Source of the DNA: an uncultured Propionivibrio sp.
GTDB lineage: Bacteria; Pseudomonadota; Gammaproteobacteria; Burkholderiales; Rhodocyclaceae
Assembly (NCBI GenBank): GCA_938040985.1
Contig: CALHZD010000151.1
Coordinates: 1 to 25,936, forward strand
Length of the DNA: 25,936 nucleotides
Direction of reading: 5' to 3'
A program made the position numbers and the translations under genes. Positions 6,825 through 14,613 of this stretch are shown piece after piece. The notes under the pieces are model-generated. The model did no database searches, was not told the origin of the DNA, and was given only the letters and a program-made list of their open reading frames with translations. Every line of letters begins with the position of its first letter. The first letter of the stretch is position 1.

Positions 6825-7706
6825 ATGAACATTGGATTTATCGGAATAGGCATCATGGGACGGCCGATGGCAAAAAATCTGATCAAGGCCGGCTACGTAT
6901 TGACGGTTTACGACAAATTTGCCCCGACCGATGACCTGGTCGCGTTAGGCGCCGTTGCGGCCAAGTCAAATAAGGACGTGGCTGCACAAAGCGACATCAT
7001 TATTACCATGTTGCCCAATTCACCGCATGTCAAAGAAGCCGTGATGGGTGAAAACGGCGTACTCGAAGGCGCCCGGCCTGGCGCCATCCTCGTCGATATG
7101 AGTTCGATCGCTCCTTCTGCCTCGCAGGAAATCTGCGCCGCAGCCAAGGCCAAGGGCGTCACTATGCTCGATGCCCCCGTTTCTGGCGGCGAACCCAAAG
7201 CCATCGACGGTACGCTTGCCATCATGGTTGGCGGAGACAAAAAAACCTTTCAAACGGTCAAACCGATTCTCGAAAAAATGGGATCTTCCGTTGTCCTCGT
7301 CGGCGATATCGGCGCGGGCAACGTCACCAAACTTGCCAACCAGATCATCGTTGCCCTCAACATTGCGGCCGTCTCGGAAGCCCTTGTTCTGGCCACCAAG
7401 GCCGGCGTCAAGCCGGAAGCGGTCTTCGACGCCATCAAGGGAGGGCTGGCCGGTTCCACGGTCATGAATGCCAAGGTTCCGATGATTCTCGACGGTAACT
7501 TCAAACCGGGCTTCCGTATTGAACTGCATATCAAGGATCTGCAGAACGCGCTCGATACCGCGCACAATCTCAATGTCGCCGTACCGCTGACCGCCAATGT
7601 CATGGAAACTTTGCAGGCCCTCAAGGTGGATGATATGGGTGCCAATGACCATAGCGCCATCGTTCGCTTCTACGAAAAACTGGCCAAAATTGAGGTCAGA
7701 AAATAG
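6825..7706 (+). CDS. glxR: 2-Hydroxy-3-oxopropionate (tartronate semialdehyde) reductase, beta-hydroxyacid dehydrogenase family
   Basis: 293 residues, the normal length of this NAD(P)-dependent family, which reduces tartronate semialdehyde to D-glycerate in glyoxylate and glycerate metabolism. The nucleotide-binding motif GIGIMG is at 7-12, the substrate loop DAPVSGGEPKA at 116-126, and the catalytic lysine is Lys169 in GNVTKLANQ. The C-terminal all-helical domain is complete, with FRIELHIKDLQNAL. AGGAGCAGGAT directly before the ATG is a good ribosome binding site. Sister enzymes such as 3-hydroxyisobutyrate dehydrogenase share these motifs; the reductase call rests on the overall resemblance to GlxR/GarR. 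No glyoxylate carboligase or hydroxypyruvate isomerase gene is adjacent to confirm the pathway. It has a strong terminator. Confidence 0.85.
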   Translation: MNIGFIGIGIMGRPMAKNLIKAGYVLTVYDKFAPTDDLVALGAVAAKSNKDVAAQSDIIITMLPNSPHVKEAVMGENGVLEGARPGAILVDMSSIAPSASQEICAAAKAKGVTMLDAPVSGGEPKAIDGTLAIMVGGDKKTFQTVKPILEKMGSSVVLVGDIGAGNVTKLANQIIVALNIAAVSEALVLATKAGVKPEAVFDAIKGGLAGSTVMNAKVPMILDGNFKPGFRIELHIKDLQNALDTAHNLNVAVPLTANVMETLQALKVDDMGANDHSAIVRFYEKLAKIEVRK

Positions 7707-7773
7707 GCGCTGAATCCTGCTCCTTTGTCGCCGAGCTGTGAAATCCGTCCGGCGATAGAGGGAAAATATGCCG

Positions 7774-7804
7774 AACCGCCGTGACGATGATCACGGCGGT
7801 TTTT
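7774..7804 (+). terminator. Strong intrinsic terminator after the reductase gene
   Basis: AACCGCCGTGA (7774-7784) and TCACGGCGGTT (7791-7801) form a perfect 11-bp stem with a 6-nt loop, running into a T tract (7800-7804). Confidence 0.9.
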
Positions 7805-8023
7805 GTATGCATTCATCACCCGTCGAGCCGGTTTTCTGCCAGGCGACGCCTGACCGATAATACGGTGAGTGCGGAGAGCGCAGTGAATGAATAGGCCGAT
7901 AAGCGTCTGAGGCAGGGGCGCTGAAGGATGAGGGGTGGGTAAAAGGCCGAATAACACAGTGTTGCCATCCGTACCCCTGAAATGCAGTAAATTCAAGGGC
8001 TGCAAGGGGGCGGGGATAACGGC
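7805..8023. other. Region between the reductase terminator and pth
   Basis: The pth stop codon faces this side. I see no convincing terminator for pth and no gene. A ychF gene often lies next to pth in this cluster in betaproteobacteria; none is present here. Confidence 0.4.
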
Positions 8024-8599
8024 TTACTTTTCGGTTTCCCTGACATGCAGCACACGCTGTGCTGCGGCGTAATCGCCGGCGGCAATCTGTGGCCAGGCGA
8101 GCAGGCAGCGGTCGATTGCGCGGTCGATCAGCGCCTGTTCTTCTTTGCGCGGGGCCTTAAGGACGTAGTTGATGACTTCACTGCGTTCGCCGGGGTGCCC
8201 GATGCCCAGACGCAGACGCCAAAAATCCGGTGTCGACAGACTAGCCTGGATATCCTTGAGGCCATTATGGCCGCCCGTGCCGCCGCCCTGTTTGAGGCGG
8301 ATATCGCCAGGTTGCAGGTCAAGATCGTCATGCACGATGAGGATTTCGTCGGGAAGAATCTTATAAAAATTGGCGAGCGCAAGGACAGCGCGTCCGGAGG
8401 CATTCATGTACGTGGACGGTTCAAGCAGCCATAATTCGCGGTAACGCCCAGTGCGCCCGTGAAATTTGCCTTGCGGCGCAAGCGTGACTTTCAGTTCGTC
8501 CGCCAGCCGGTCGACTAACCAGAAACCGAGGTTGTGGCGGTTATCGGCATAACCGGCGCCGGGGTTGCCGAGACCGACGATCAAACGTGGGGAGGGCAT
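8024..8599 (-). CDS. pth: Peptidyl-tRNA hydrolase
   Basis: Releases tRNA from peptidyl-tRNA that drops off ribosomes. 191 residues from the chosen ATG, close to the E. coli length (194). The N-terminal motif LIVGLGNPG is followed by the catalytic His22 in NRHNLGF; HDDLDLQPGD and GGGTGGHNGLKDI supply the active-site Asp and the tRNA-binding loop. The frame extends to a TTG at 8626, but the family starts at MPSPRLIVGLG, so I use 8599. It is last in the leftward prs-rplY-pth series, 78 bp after rplY, with a small terminator-like hairpin between them. Confidence 0.95.
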   Translation of the reverse strand: MPSPRLIVGLGNPGAGYADNRHNLGFWLVDRLADELKVTLAPQGKFHGRTGRYRELWLLEPSTYMNASGRAVLALANFYKILPDEILIVHDDLDLQPGDIRLKQGGGTGGHNGLKDIQASLSTPDFWRLRLGIGHPGERSEVINYVLKAPRKEEQALIDRAIDRCLLAWPQIAAGDYAAAQRVLHVRETEK

Positions 8600-8618
8600 G
8601 TCGAAATGGGCGTTCGGA

Positions 8619-8641
8619 TAAAACAAACCGCCGCGGGCGGT
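8619..8641 (-). terminator. Terminator-like hairpin between rplY and pth
   Basis: On the minus strand ACCGCC and GGCGGT form a 6-bp stem with a 3-nt loop (8627-8641), followed by TTGTTTTAT. It could cause partial termination after rplY. Confidence 0.5.
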
Positions 8642-8677
8642 GAAACCTGCGGCGGCTGGGAATGGAGTTGCCGGCGA

Positions 8678-9316
8678 TCAGGCGGCGGGCGGCGTAGGCG
8701 TAGCATCGGGGGATGCTGCTGCCTCTTCTTCCGTCGTTTCGGCCGCTTCAATCTTCTTGGCGACAATCGTCACTACGACCGGATCGTCTTCACCATGCGC
8801 AACCGGCTCGACCCCCTTGGGGAAGGTCAGCTGCGAAACGCTCAGCGCCTGACCGATGTCCAGATCTTTCAGGTCGACCTCGATAAAGGCAGGCAGATCC
8901 TTTGGCAGGCAGGACACTTCGATGTCGCTCAGAATGTGCGAGACGATGCCGCCGCCGACCTTGACGCCCGGCGCAATATCGGTATTGACGAAGTGCAGCG
9001 GTATTTTCTGGTGAATGGCGCGGCTGGCGTCGACGCGCTGAAAATCGACGTGCAATACCAGCGATTTATAGGGATGCACCTGCACGTCGCGCAGCAGCAC
9101 GCTTTGCGTCGCCCCATCCAGTTTCAGCGTAATGACTGAAGACTGGAAAGCTTCCTTACGCAGGGCCAGTGACAGTTCGTTGTGATCCACTTCGATGGAA
9201 ACCGGTTTGGCTGCTCCGCCATAGACGATGCCGGGCACCTTGCTGGCGCGACGCAGGCGGCGGCTCGCTCCGGACCCGTGCTGAACGCGCGTTTTCGCAT
9301 TGATTTCAAATTGCAT
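8678..9316 (-). CDS. rplY: 50S ribosomal protein L25, long (Ctc/TL5) form
   Basis: 212 residues: an N-terminal 5S rRNA-binding L25 domain (about 1-95, with RRLRRASKVPGIVYGG) and the extra C-terminal beta domain of the TL5/Ctc type (about 100-190), ending in a flexible Glu/Ala/Pro-rich tail. The long form is usual in betaproteobacteria, whereas E. coli L25 has only the first domain. CAGGAG before the ATG is a good ribosome binding site. It lies 54 bp after prs in the conserved prs-rplY-pth order. Confidence 0.95.
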   Translation of the reverse strand: MQFEINAKTRVQHGSGASRRLRRASKVPGIVYGGAAKPVSIEVDHNELSLALRKEAFQSSVITLKLDGATQSVLLRDVQVHPYKSLVLHVDFQRVDASRAIHQKIPLHFVNTDIAPGVKVGGGIVSHILSDIEVSCLPKDLPAFIEVDLKDLDIGQALSVSQLTFPKGVEPVAHGEDDPVVVTIVAKKIEAAETTEEEAAASPDATPTPPAA

Positions 9317-9370
9317 AGCTGCTCCTGATAAACAGACCCGGCCCGCGACCAGACCGGGCGATTAAAAAAA

Positions 9371-10321
9371 TCATTCGATGAAGAGCGAAGAAACCGACTC
9401 TTCGTTATTGATGCGGCGGATTGTTTCGGCAAAAACGTCGGCGACCGACAACTGGCGGATGTGCGACGATTTTTGCGCTTCTTCGTTAAGCGGAATGGTA
9501 TCGGTGACGATTAATTCATCGAGATCGGAATCGTTGATGCGGCTGACGGCGGGGCCGGAGAGCACCGGATGCGTGCAATAGGCAATGACGGCCCGGGCGC
9601 CGTTTTCCTTGAGCGCCGAAGCCGCTTTGCACAGCGTCCCGGCGGTATCGACAATATCGTCCATCAGCACGCAGGTTCGTTCCCTGACATCGCCGATGAT
9701 ATTCATGACTTCGGAAACATTGGCCTTGGGGCGGCGCTTGTCGATGATCGCCAGGTCGCATTCCAGGCGTTTGGCCAGCGCGCGCGCGCGCACGACGCCG
9801 CCGACATCCGGGGAAACGACGATCAGATCCTTGATGTCGCGCTTCCAAACATCGGCCAGCATGATCGGCAACGAATAGATGTTGTCGACCGGAATATTGA
9901 AAAACCCCTGAATCTGCTCGGCATGCAGATCCATCGTCAGCACGCGGTGGACGCCGGCGGCCGTCAGCAGGTCGGCGACCAGTTTGGCGGCGATGGGTAC
10001 GCGCGCAGAGCGCACGCGACGATCCTGGCGCGAGTAGCCAAAATAGGGAATGACCGCCGTGATGCGGGCTGCGGAGGCGCGGTTGAGCGCATCGACCATG
10101 ATCAGCAGTTCCATCAGGTTTTCGTTGGAAGGCATACAGGTCGGCTGGATGATGAACACGTCGCGGCCGCGCACGTGTTCCTGGATCTCGACGGAAACTT
10201 CGCCGTCAGAAAAACGCCCGACATTTGCCCGCCCAAGCGAAACATGGAGTCGGTGAGCCACTTCGGCGGCCAGCTTCGGGTTGGCGTTTCCGGAGAAGAC
10301 CATCAGGCTATCGTAGGCCAT
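9371..10321 (-). CDS. prs: Ribose-phosphate pyrophosphokinase (PRPP synthetase)
   Basis: Makes PRPP from ribose 5-phosphate and ATP, feeding purine, pyrimidine, NAD, His and Trp synthesis. Key motifs are RFSDGEV, the flexible-loop sequence YFGYSRQDRR, MDLHAEQIQGFF, and the PRPP-binding loop MDDIVDTAGT. From the chosen ATG it is 316 residues, the usual length. The frame can start further upstream (ATG 10330, GTG 10348), but the family begins with MAYDSLMVFSGNANP-like sequence. No clear Shine-Dalgarno precedes any of these starts, and a hairpin (10336-10354) sits just upstream. It lies directly downstream of tRNA-Gln. Confidence 0.95.
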   Translation of the reverse strand: MAYDSLMVFSGNANPKLAAEVAHRLHVSLGRANVGRFSDGEVSVEIQEHVRGRDVFIIQPTCMPSNENLMELLIMVDALNRASAARITAVIPYFGYSRQDRRVRSARVPIAAKLVADLLTAAGVHRVLTMDLHAEQIQGFFNIPVDNIYSLPIMLADVWKRDIKDLIVVSPDVGGVVRARALAKRLECDLAIIDKRRPKANVSEVMNIIGDVRERTCVLMDDIVDTAGTLCKAASALKENGARAVIAYCTHPVLSGPAVSRINDSDLDELIVTDTIPLNEEAQKSSHIRQLSVADVFAETIRRINNEESVSSLFIE

Positions 10322-10335
10322 AGCGCGCATCCAGT

Positions 10336-10354
10336 GACGCCGGGACACGGCGTC
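10336..10354 (-). promoter_or_regulatory. Hairpin just upstream of the prs start
   Basis: GACGCCG (10336-10342) and CGGCGTC (10348-10354) form a perfect 7-bp stem with a 5-nt loop, ending 14 bp before the chosen ATG. No U tract follows. It could affect translation initiation of prs. Confidence 0.4.
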
Positions 10355-10357
10355 GTC

Positions 10358-10388
10358 AAAGAAAGACGGGCAGGTTGCCGCCTGCCCG
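10358..10388 (-). terminator. Intrinsic terminator or attenuator between tRNA-Gln and prs
   Basis: CGGGCAGG (10367-10374) and CCTGCCCG (10381-10388) form a perfect 8-bp stem with a 6-nt loop. In the leftward direction it is followed by TCTTTCTTT. It lies 26 bp past the tRNA 3' end. Confidence 0.7.
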
Positions 10389-10414
10389 AGATCATAAATT
10401 TCAGAAACCCTGAG

Positions 10415-10491
10415 TGGCTGGGGAAGAAGGATTCGAACCTTCGAATGCCGGAATCAAAATCCGGTGCCTTAACCAACTTGGCGACTCCCCA
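10415..10491 (-). tRNA. tRNA-Gln (anticodon TTG)
   Basis: A 77-nt cloverleaf on the minus strand. The acceptor arms TGGGGAG and TTCCCCA (with mismatches) flank a D arm GCC...GGC, an anticodon arm CCGGA-TTTTGAT-TCCGG with anticodon TTG, and a T arm GAAGG-TTCGAAT-CCTTC. The 3' CCA is encoded. The sequence closely matches E. coli tRNA-Gln as I remember it. Its position between ispE and prs is typical of betaproteobacteria. Confidence 0.97.
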
Positions 10492-10531
10492 GCAAAACCC
10501 GCCGGATCAGCGTCTAGCGGATGAGGCGCGG

Positions 10532-10537
10532 ATTATA
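10532..10537 (-). promoter_or_regulatory. Possible -10 element for tRNA-Gln (TATAAT)
   Basis: A perfect TATAAT on the minus strand, 40 bp before the tRNA 5' end. A TTGACG lies only 9 bp upstream, too close to be its -35, so the -35 is unclear. Confidence 0.4.
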
Positions 10538-10882
10538 GCGGGGTTTCGTCAAAAATACTAGCCGGGCGAAGGCAACGGTGTCGCATTGTTGCGCGTTTGC
10601 CGTTATATTTTTGCGTGCGCACCGGCGCCGTCCTGCATCCATAAGTGCTGGCATGCCAAACTGCGAAAAGAGCCTCTCTAAACCTGGCCGCCCCTCAGAT
10701 GGTAAGCGCACTGGCGGTTGCGGGGCGGTCAGATCGCTCGGCGCCAGTAGGCTCATTGTCTATCGCCGCACAGCGAGGCGGAATCCGGCAGCACGTCCGT
10801 ACCAGAAACAGGGGAAAAGGAAAAAAGACCGGCTGGCAGATTTTTTCCGCCGTAGTTTGGTAATTCCGGCCACCTCTGACAG
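10538..10882. other. Region between ispE and the tRNA-Gln promoter
   Basis: No supportable gene. A purine-rich stretch near 10811-10829 gives a T-rich run on the minus strand downstream of ispE, but no clear stem precedes it. Confidence 0.4.
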
Positions 10883-11773
10883 CTAGTCATCCGCCAAGGC
10901 ACGCAAGGGATGCGCGGCCAACCCTTTGGCCAGCCAGCCGCGCATGCCGGTGGGTAAAGCATCAATAACAGCCTGCGCGGCCTTATGTGTCGGAAATTCA
11001 GCAAATATGCAGGCGCCGGAGCCGGTCATACGCGCTGCACCAAAGTGACCAAGCCATGCAAGATATTCAGCCAGCACCGGGAAATGCCGAACGGCAACAG
11101 GTTCCAGATCGTTCCGACCAAAGCCCGGAGACCAGGAAATATTGCGGCTTGATGGAATGGGCGGCGTGTTGCGCCGAAGTTCCGGAGCGGAAAAAATGTC
11201 GGCCGTGTGAATGCTGATCGGTGGTTCCAGTACGACGTACCAAGCAGGCGGCAGGTCGATGCCATGTAGGATTTCACCGACGCCTTCGGCAAAAGCATTG
11301 CGCCCAAACAGAAAAACAGGGACGTCTGCGCCGAGCGAGAGCCCCAGCGCCTGCAAGCGCTGGCGCGGCAGGTTCAGGCGCCAAAGATGGTTCAAGGCCA
11401 GTAATACGGTGGCAGCATCCGAACTGCCGCCGCCAAGACCACCGCCCATTGGCAGGCGTTTCTCGACATAGATGTCGACGCCTTTCCGGCATCCGCTGAC
11501 ATCGCGCAGCAGGCGCGCCGCGCGCAGACACAAATCGGCTTCGGGAGGAACGCCGGGCAATGGTTTGACAAGACGCAGTTCGCCGTCACGACGCGGAGAG
11601 AAGCGCAGGCTGTCGCCATGATCGATGAAGCGAAAAAGTGTTTGCAGCAAGTGGTAGCCGTCATCGCGCCGGCCGACAATATGCAGGAAAAGGTTAAGTT
11701 TGGCCAACGCTGGATAAACGCTGTCCCAGTGCCAGCCGGCCCGGTGTGCCGCTGGGTCTGCAGGCAGGCTCAT
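10883..11773 (-). CDS. ispE: 4-Diphosphocytidyl-2-C-methyl-D-erythritol kinase
   Basis: GHMP-family kinase of the non-mevalonate (MEP) isoprenoid pathway; phosphorylates CDP-ME at the 2-hydroxyl. 296 residues. Lys25 in ALAKLNL, the ATP loop LPMGGGLGGGSSDAA (about 108-122), the catalytic Asp150 in LGADVPVFLFG, and the C-terminal MTGSGACIFAEF motif are all present. The N-terminus is about 15 residues longer than the E. coli protein. The start ATG overlaps the lolB stop in an ATGA arrangement, so the two genes are translationally coupled. Confidence 0.95.
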   Translation of the reverse strand: MSLPADPAAHRAGWHWDSVYPALAKLNLFLHIVGRRDDGYHLLQTLFRFIDHGDSLRFSPRRDGELRLVKPLPGVPPEADLCLRAARLLRDVSGCRKGVDIYVEKRLPMGGGLGGGSSDAATVLLALNHLWRLNLPRQRLQALGLSLGADVPVFLFGRNAFAEGVGEILHGIDLPPAWYVVLEPPISIHTADIFSAPELRRNTPPIPSSRNISWSPGFGRNDLEPVAVRHFPVLAEYLAWLGHFGAARMTGSGACIFAEFPTHKAAQAVIDALPTGMRGWLAKGLAAHPLRALADD

Positions 11774-12423
11774 GGCGTGCCGGCTTCAGCAGGCAGAGGC
11801 TGCCAGGTATCGACGATCAGGCGCAGCTCGAATTCCTCCGGACGCTGTGCATGAATCCGGCGCGGAAGCGATTGCGGGTTGGTGTCGGCATATTCATAGT
11901 CGATCATCCATCCGTCGAGGCGCAGGTGCGTCAAGCGCCCCGATTCGTCACGGCGCGTTTCACCTGCATCGGAGCGGGCGGGGCGGGCGCGAATCCAGTC
12001 GGCCAAACGCAAGAGCGGCAGGGGGTAACCGAGCACCTCCTGTGTCAGTGTTTCCGCATCCGGAGCCGTGAAAGTCTTGCCTTCCGCGGTTGTCAGGCGT
12101 GCGCCCTGCGCATCCTGGACAATTTCTGCAATGCCCTGTCCTAATGGGGATGAGAGGAGAATTTCACTGGATGCGGGCATCCCAGGCGTATCTGACGTGG
12201 CTGGCTCGTATTTCCAATACAAACGACCGGAATGGCGCTGCTCCGCTTGCATGTGCGCAAACTGCGTGAGTGAGAAGCGCCCGTTCAGGATAAAGCCGTT
12301 GAGTTTGTAATCTACCGGCGTGGCGTCTGGGACAGGAGAAAAATGGGCGCAGCCGGTCAGGAACAGTGCCATAGCCAGCCAGCAGGCCGCCGTGATGCGG
12401 CATAAGGGCGAAAACAATGTCAT
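11770..12423 (-). CDS. lolB: Outer-membrane lipoprotein receptor LolB
   Basis: Accepts lipoproteins from periplasmic LolA and inserts them into the outer membrane. 217 residues with a signal peptide ending in the lipobox LTGC (Cys25). The mature part follows the LolB pattern (FILNGRFSLTQ, GRLYWKYEP, LLSSPLGQGIAEIVQDAQGARL, EVLGYPLPLLRLADWIRARP). It lies 23 bp after the TPR gene and overlaps ispE by 4 bp, the usual betaproteobacterial arrangement. Only weak ribosome binding site similarity is visible. Confidence 0.93.
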   Translation of the reverse strand: MTLFSPLCRITAACWLAMALFLTGCAHFSPVPDATPVDYKLNGFILNGRFSLTQFAHMQAEQRHSGRLYWKYEPATSDTPGMPASSEILLSSPLGQGIAEIVQDAQGARLTTAEGKTFTAPDAETLTQEVLGYPLPLLRLADWIRARPARSDAGETRRDESGRLTHLRLDGWMIDYEYADTNPQSLPRRIHAQRPEEFELRLIVDTWQPLPAEAGTP

Positions 12424-12446
12424 GGCAATCTTTTGTCCGGATGTGC

Positions 12447-14306
12447 TCAGGGCAGGAATTTTTTGATGATGCTGTTCAGCGTTTCGTTATCGGGATGCTG
12501 TTTCTGCATGTCCTGCCACAATGTACGCGCTTCGTCCTGGCGCCCCATTGCCCACATGACTTCGCCCAAATGGGCGACGATTTCCGGGTCATTGTTTTTT
12601 GCGCGCGCCTTTTCGAGGTAATCGAGCGCACCGGGCAGATCACCTTGCCGATAGCGCACCCAGCCCATACTGTCGAGAATGTAAAAGTCGTCCGGCGAGA
12701 GCTTGTACGCTTTCTCGATCAGCGCGCGCGCCTCATCCAGACGCAGGTTACGGTCGGCCAGCGAATAGCCGAGCGCGTTGTAGGCCAGCGGGCTGTCGGG
12801 TTGCAGGCTGATGAGTTTGCGCAGACGGCGTTCCATCAAGTCGAGACCGTCGAGTTTTTCCAGCAGCAGCGCGCTTTCATACAGCAGATCAGGTTGTTCC
12901 GGTTGGGCATTGAGCGCTTTTTCGAGCAGCGTAAAAGCGGCGCGGTATTGTTTGGCTTCGCGCAATAATCCCGCTTCGGCAATCGTCAGCTGAACGCGCT
13001 CCTGCGTCGTTGTACTGGGCGCATCGCGCAACTGTGCACGCGCTTCGTCGAGACGCCCCTGATTGGCCAGCAGATATGCCCGACGAATCTGCGCCGATAT
13101 GAAATGCTCGCCGGCAAGGACCTTGGCGTAATTGTCGAGTGCTTCATCGACGTGCTTGCCTTCTTCGGCAAGCTGTCCAAGGAAGAAAAAGGCCGTATTC
13201 TTGTCCGCTTCTGGAAGCGTCAGCAGGTGCTGGAGATGTTTCTCCGCCTCCGCCCAGTTTTTTTGTTGCAGGGCGACGAGCGCCGTGGAAAACAGGATCT
13301 CCGGATTGTTGGCGTTGTCCTTGAGTATATTTTTGAACTGTCGCAACGCCTCGTCGTAGCGTTTGGCGCTGACCATCAGCCGCGCCAACTGGATTTGCGC
13401 CTCACGTGCGCGCGGATTTTTATTAACAAAGCCCGAGAGAAAGTCGATGGCTTCCTGGGTTGATGCGCGGAACAGAATCTGCGTTTGCAGCAGCGCGGCT
13501 TTTTCCCAGTCCGGCCGCAGTTCAAGCGCGCGATGCGCTTCGGCGCGGGCGCGTTCATTCTGTTCCGCCGCAGCGGCTATGACGGCGACAGCGTAATGCG
13601 CCTCAGCCATATTGGCATAGGGACGGCTGACCGTTTCGGCAATATTCAACGCCGTTTGCCGGTCATTGAGCTGCGCCAGCAGAGGCGGGAGACCCAGCAG
13701 AATATCAGCGCGTTTCGCTTCGTCCAGTTCGAGCAGATGCGACAGGGTGGGCGCCAGCTCGTCTGTCTGCCGGGCGATAGCCATAACGCTCGCCTGAAGC
13801 TCGTAGGCTTTTACCGATCGGGGGTCTTGTTCTGTCCAGAGGCGTGCAGCGTCCAGCGCGACATCAATCTGCCGGCCGTAGAGAGCGATTTCGATCGTGC
13901 GTTCGAGCGCTTCGGGATCGTGCGTGCGCAAGGCGAGATCGGCGTAGGCTGAGCTGGCCAGCGAAGGATTACCGCGCCGCAGGGCGATTTCCGCCAAGAG
14001 CACCTGGAATACGGTCTGTCCAATCTGATTGTCGTCGGCGCTGGCGAGGCTGTCGTCTGCGGAGGCGCGGGCGATGCGCGGCGCGCGGCGCGCGTGCTGG
14101 CGCGTTCTGCCGATTTTTTTATCTGCGGACGGGGTGGAAACCGTTTCTTTGGGCGTATCAGCGCGCTGCTCCGTTTGCCGGGAAGATTCTTGCCCGGCTG
14201 CTGTCTGCGCCAGGAATCCGTCGGAAAACGACAGGGAGGGCAGCGTCAGTACGGCGACCAGCGCCGCCGGTACAAGAAAACGGTAAATGTTGCTATGTGT
14301 TTCCAT
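12447..14306 (-). CDS. Exported tetratricopeptide-repeat protein
   Basis: 619 residues. An N-terminal hydrophobic segment (about 9-27) looks like a Sec signal peptide. A low-complexity linker rich in Gln, Ser and Arg (about 35-80) leads to many helical TPR-type repeats to the C-terminus; the clearest are near the end (YNALGYSLADRNLRLDEARAL, SMGWVRYRQGDLPGALDYLEKA, HLGEVMWAMGRQDEARTLW). TPR arrays act as protein-binding scaffolds, here probably in the periplasm or on the outer membrane. A large TPR protein upstream of lolB is common in betaproteobacteria and might work with lipoprotein or envelope assembly; that role is inferred from position only. No strong Shine-Dalgarno precedes the ATG. 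Confidence 0.88.
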   Translation of the reverse strand: METHSNIYRFLVPAALVAVLTLPSLSFSDGFLAQTAAGQESSRQTEQRADTPKETVSTPSADKKIGRTRQHARRAPRIARASADDSLASADDNQIGQTVFQVLLAEIALRRGNPSLASSAYADLALRTHDPEALERTIEIALYGRQIDVALDAARLWTEQDPRSVKAYELQASVMAIARQTDELAPTLSHLLELDEAKRADILLGLPPLLAQLNDRQTALNIAETVSRPYANMAEAHYAVAVIAAAAEQNERARAEAHRALELRPDWEKAALLQTQILFRASTQEAIDFLSGFVNKNPRAREAQIQLARLMVSAKRYDEALRQFKNILKDNANNPEILFSTALVALQQKNWAEAEKHLQHLLTLPEADKNTAFFFLGQLAEEGKHVDEALDNYAKVLAGEHFISAQIRRAYLLANQGRLDEARAQLRDAPSTTTQERVQLTIAEAGLLREAKQYRAAFTLLEKALNAQPEQPDLLYESALLLEKLDGLDLMERRLRKLISLQPDSPLAYNALGYSLADRNLRLDEARALIEKAYKLSPDDFYILDSMGWVRYRQGDLPGALDYLEKARAKNNDPEIVAHLGEVMWAMGRQDEARTLWQDMQKQHPDNETLNSIIKKFLP

Positions 14307-14613
14307 AGGATGAATATTACCCGCAACAACTTGTTTTTACAGCTTGTTTTTGCACATCAACGTAAAATTTACGGCAAAAGTGTATAGCGCAGGATGCGCG
14401 AAGACGGCGCTATACTTTGCCGCGACGCAGATTGTATCTGCGCTGGCGAATGCAGGGGGTATTGGCGTTGCGTATTGGCGAACCGTCGTGACGGGGAGCG
14501 TGACGATCCAATGAATACTATTTCAGGATTTGTCGGTATTCCGGGCAGATCGCCGACGGACAGTTTGTACGAGCTGCGTGCGCCGATGTGATTGAGTTTT
14601 CTGGGAGGTTTCA
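14307..14613. other. Divergent intergenic region between the TPR gene and mutM
   Basis: Contains a repeated CTTGTTTTT (about 14330 and 14343), a short palindrome CGTAAAATTTACG (14361-14373), a 9-bp inverted repeat (14382-14390 and 14407-14415), and a small hairpin CGCAGA/TCTGCG (about 14426-14442). A 26-codon frame (14511-14591) before mutM has no recognisable family. Confidence 0.5.
14382..14415. promoter_or_regulatory. Inverted repeat carrying two divergent -10-like sequences
   Basis: GTATAGCGC (14382-14390) and GCGCTATAC (14407-14415) are exact reverse complements, 16 bp apart. Each arm, extended by a base, reads as a -10 element pointing outward: TATACT toward mutM and TATACA toward the TPR gene. 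Good -35 elements are not evident, so it could instead be an operator. Confidence 0.4.

Noticed and set aside
9569..10561. Plus-strand open frame of 330 codons opposite prs and tRNA-Gln
   Set aside because: It runs through a tRNA gene and antisense to prs; the composition is that of a shadow frame.
6555..14575. The shared 10-mer GTACGAGCTG in two intergenic regions (near 6557 and 14567)
   Set aside because: Flanking sequence does not match, so it is likely a chance match rather than a dispersed repeat.
14511..14591. 26-codon frame upstream of mutM as a possible leader peptide
   Set aside because: The spacing to a GGGGAG is long, there is no run of regulatory codons, and no attenuator follows.
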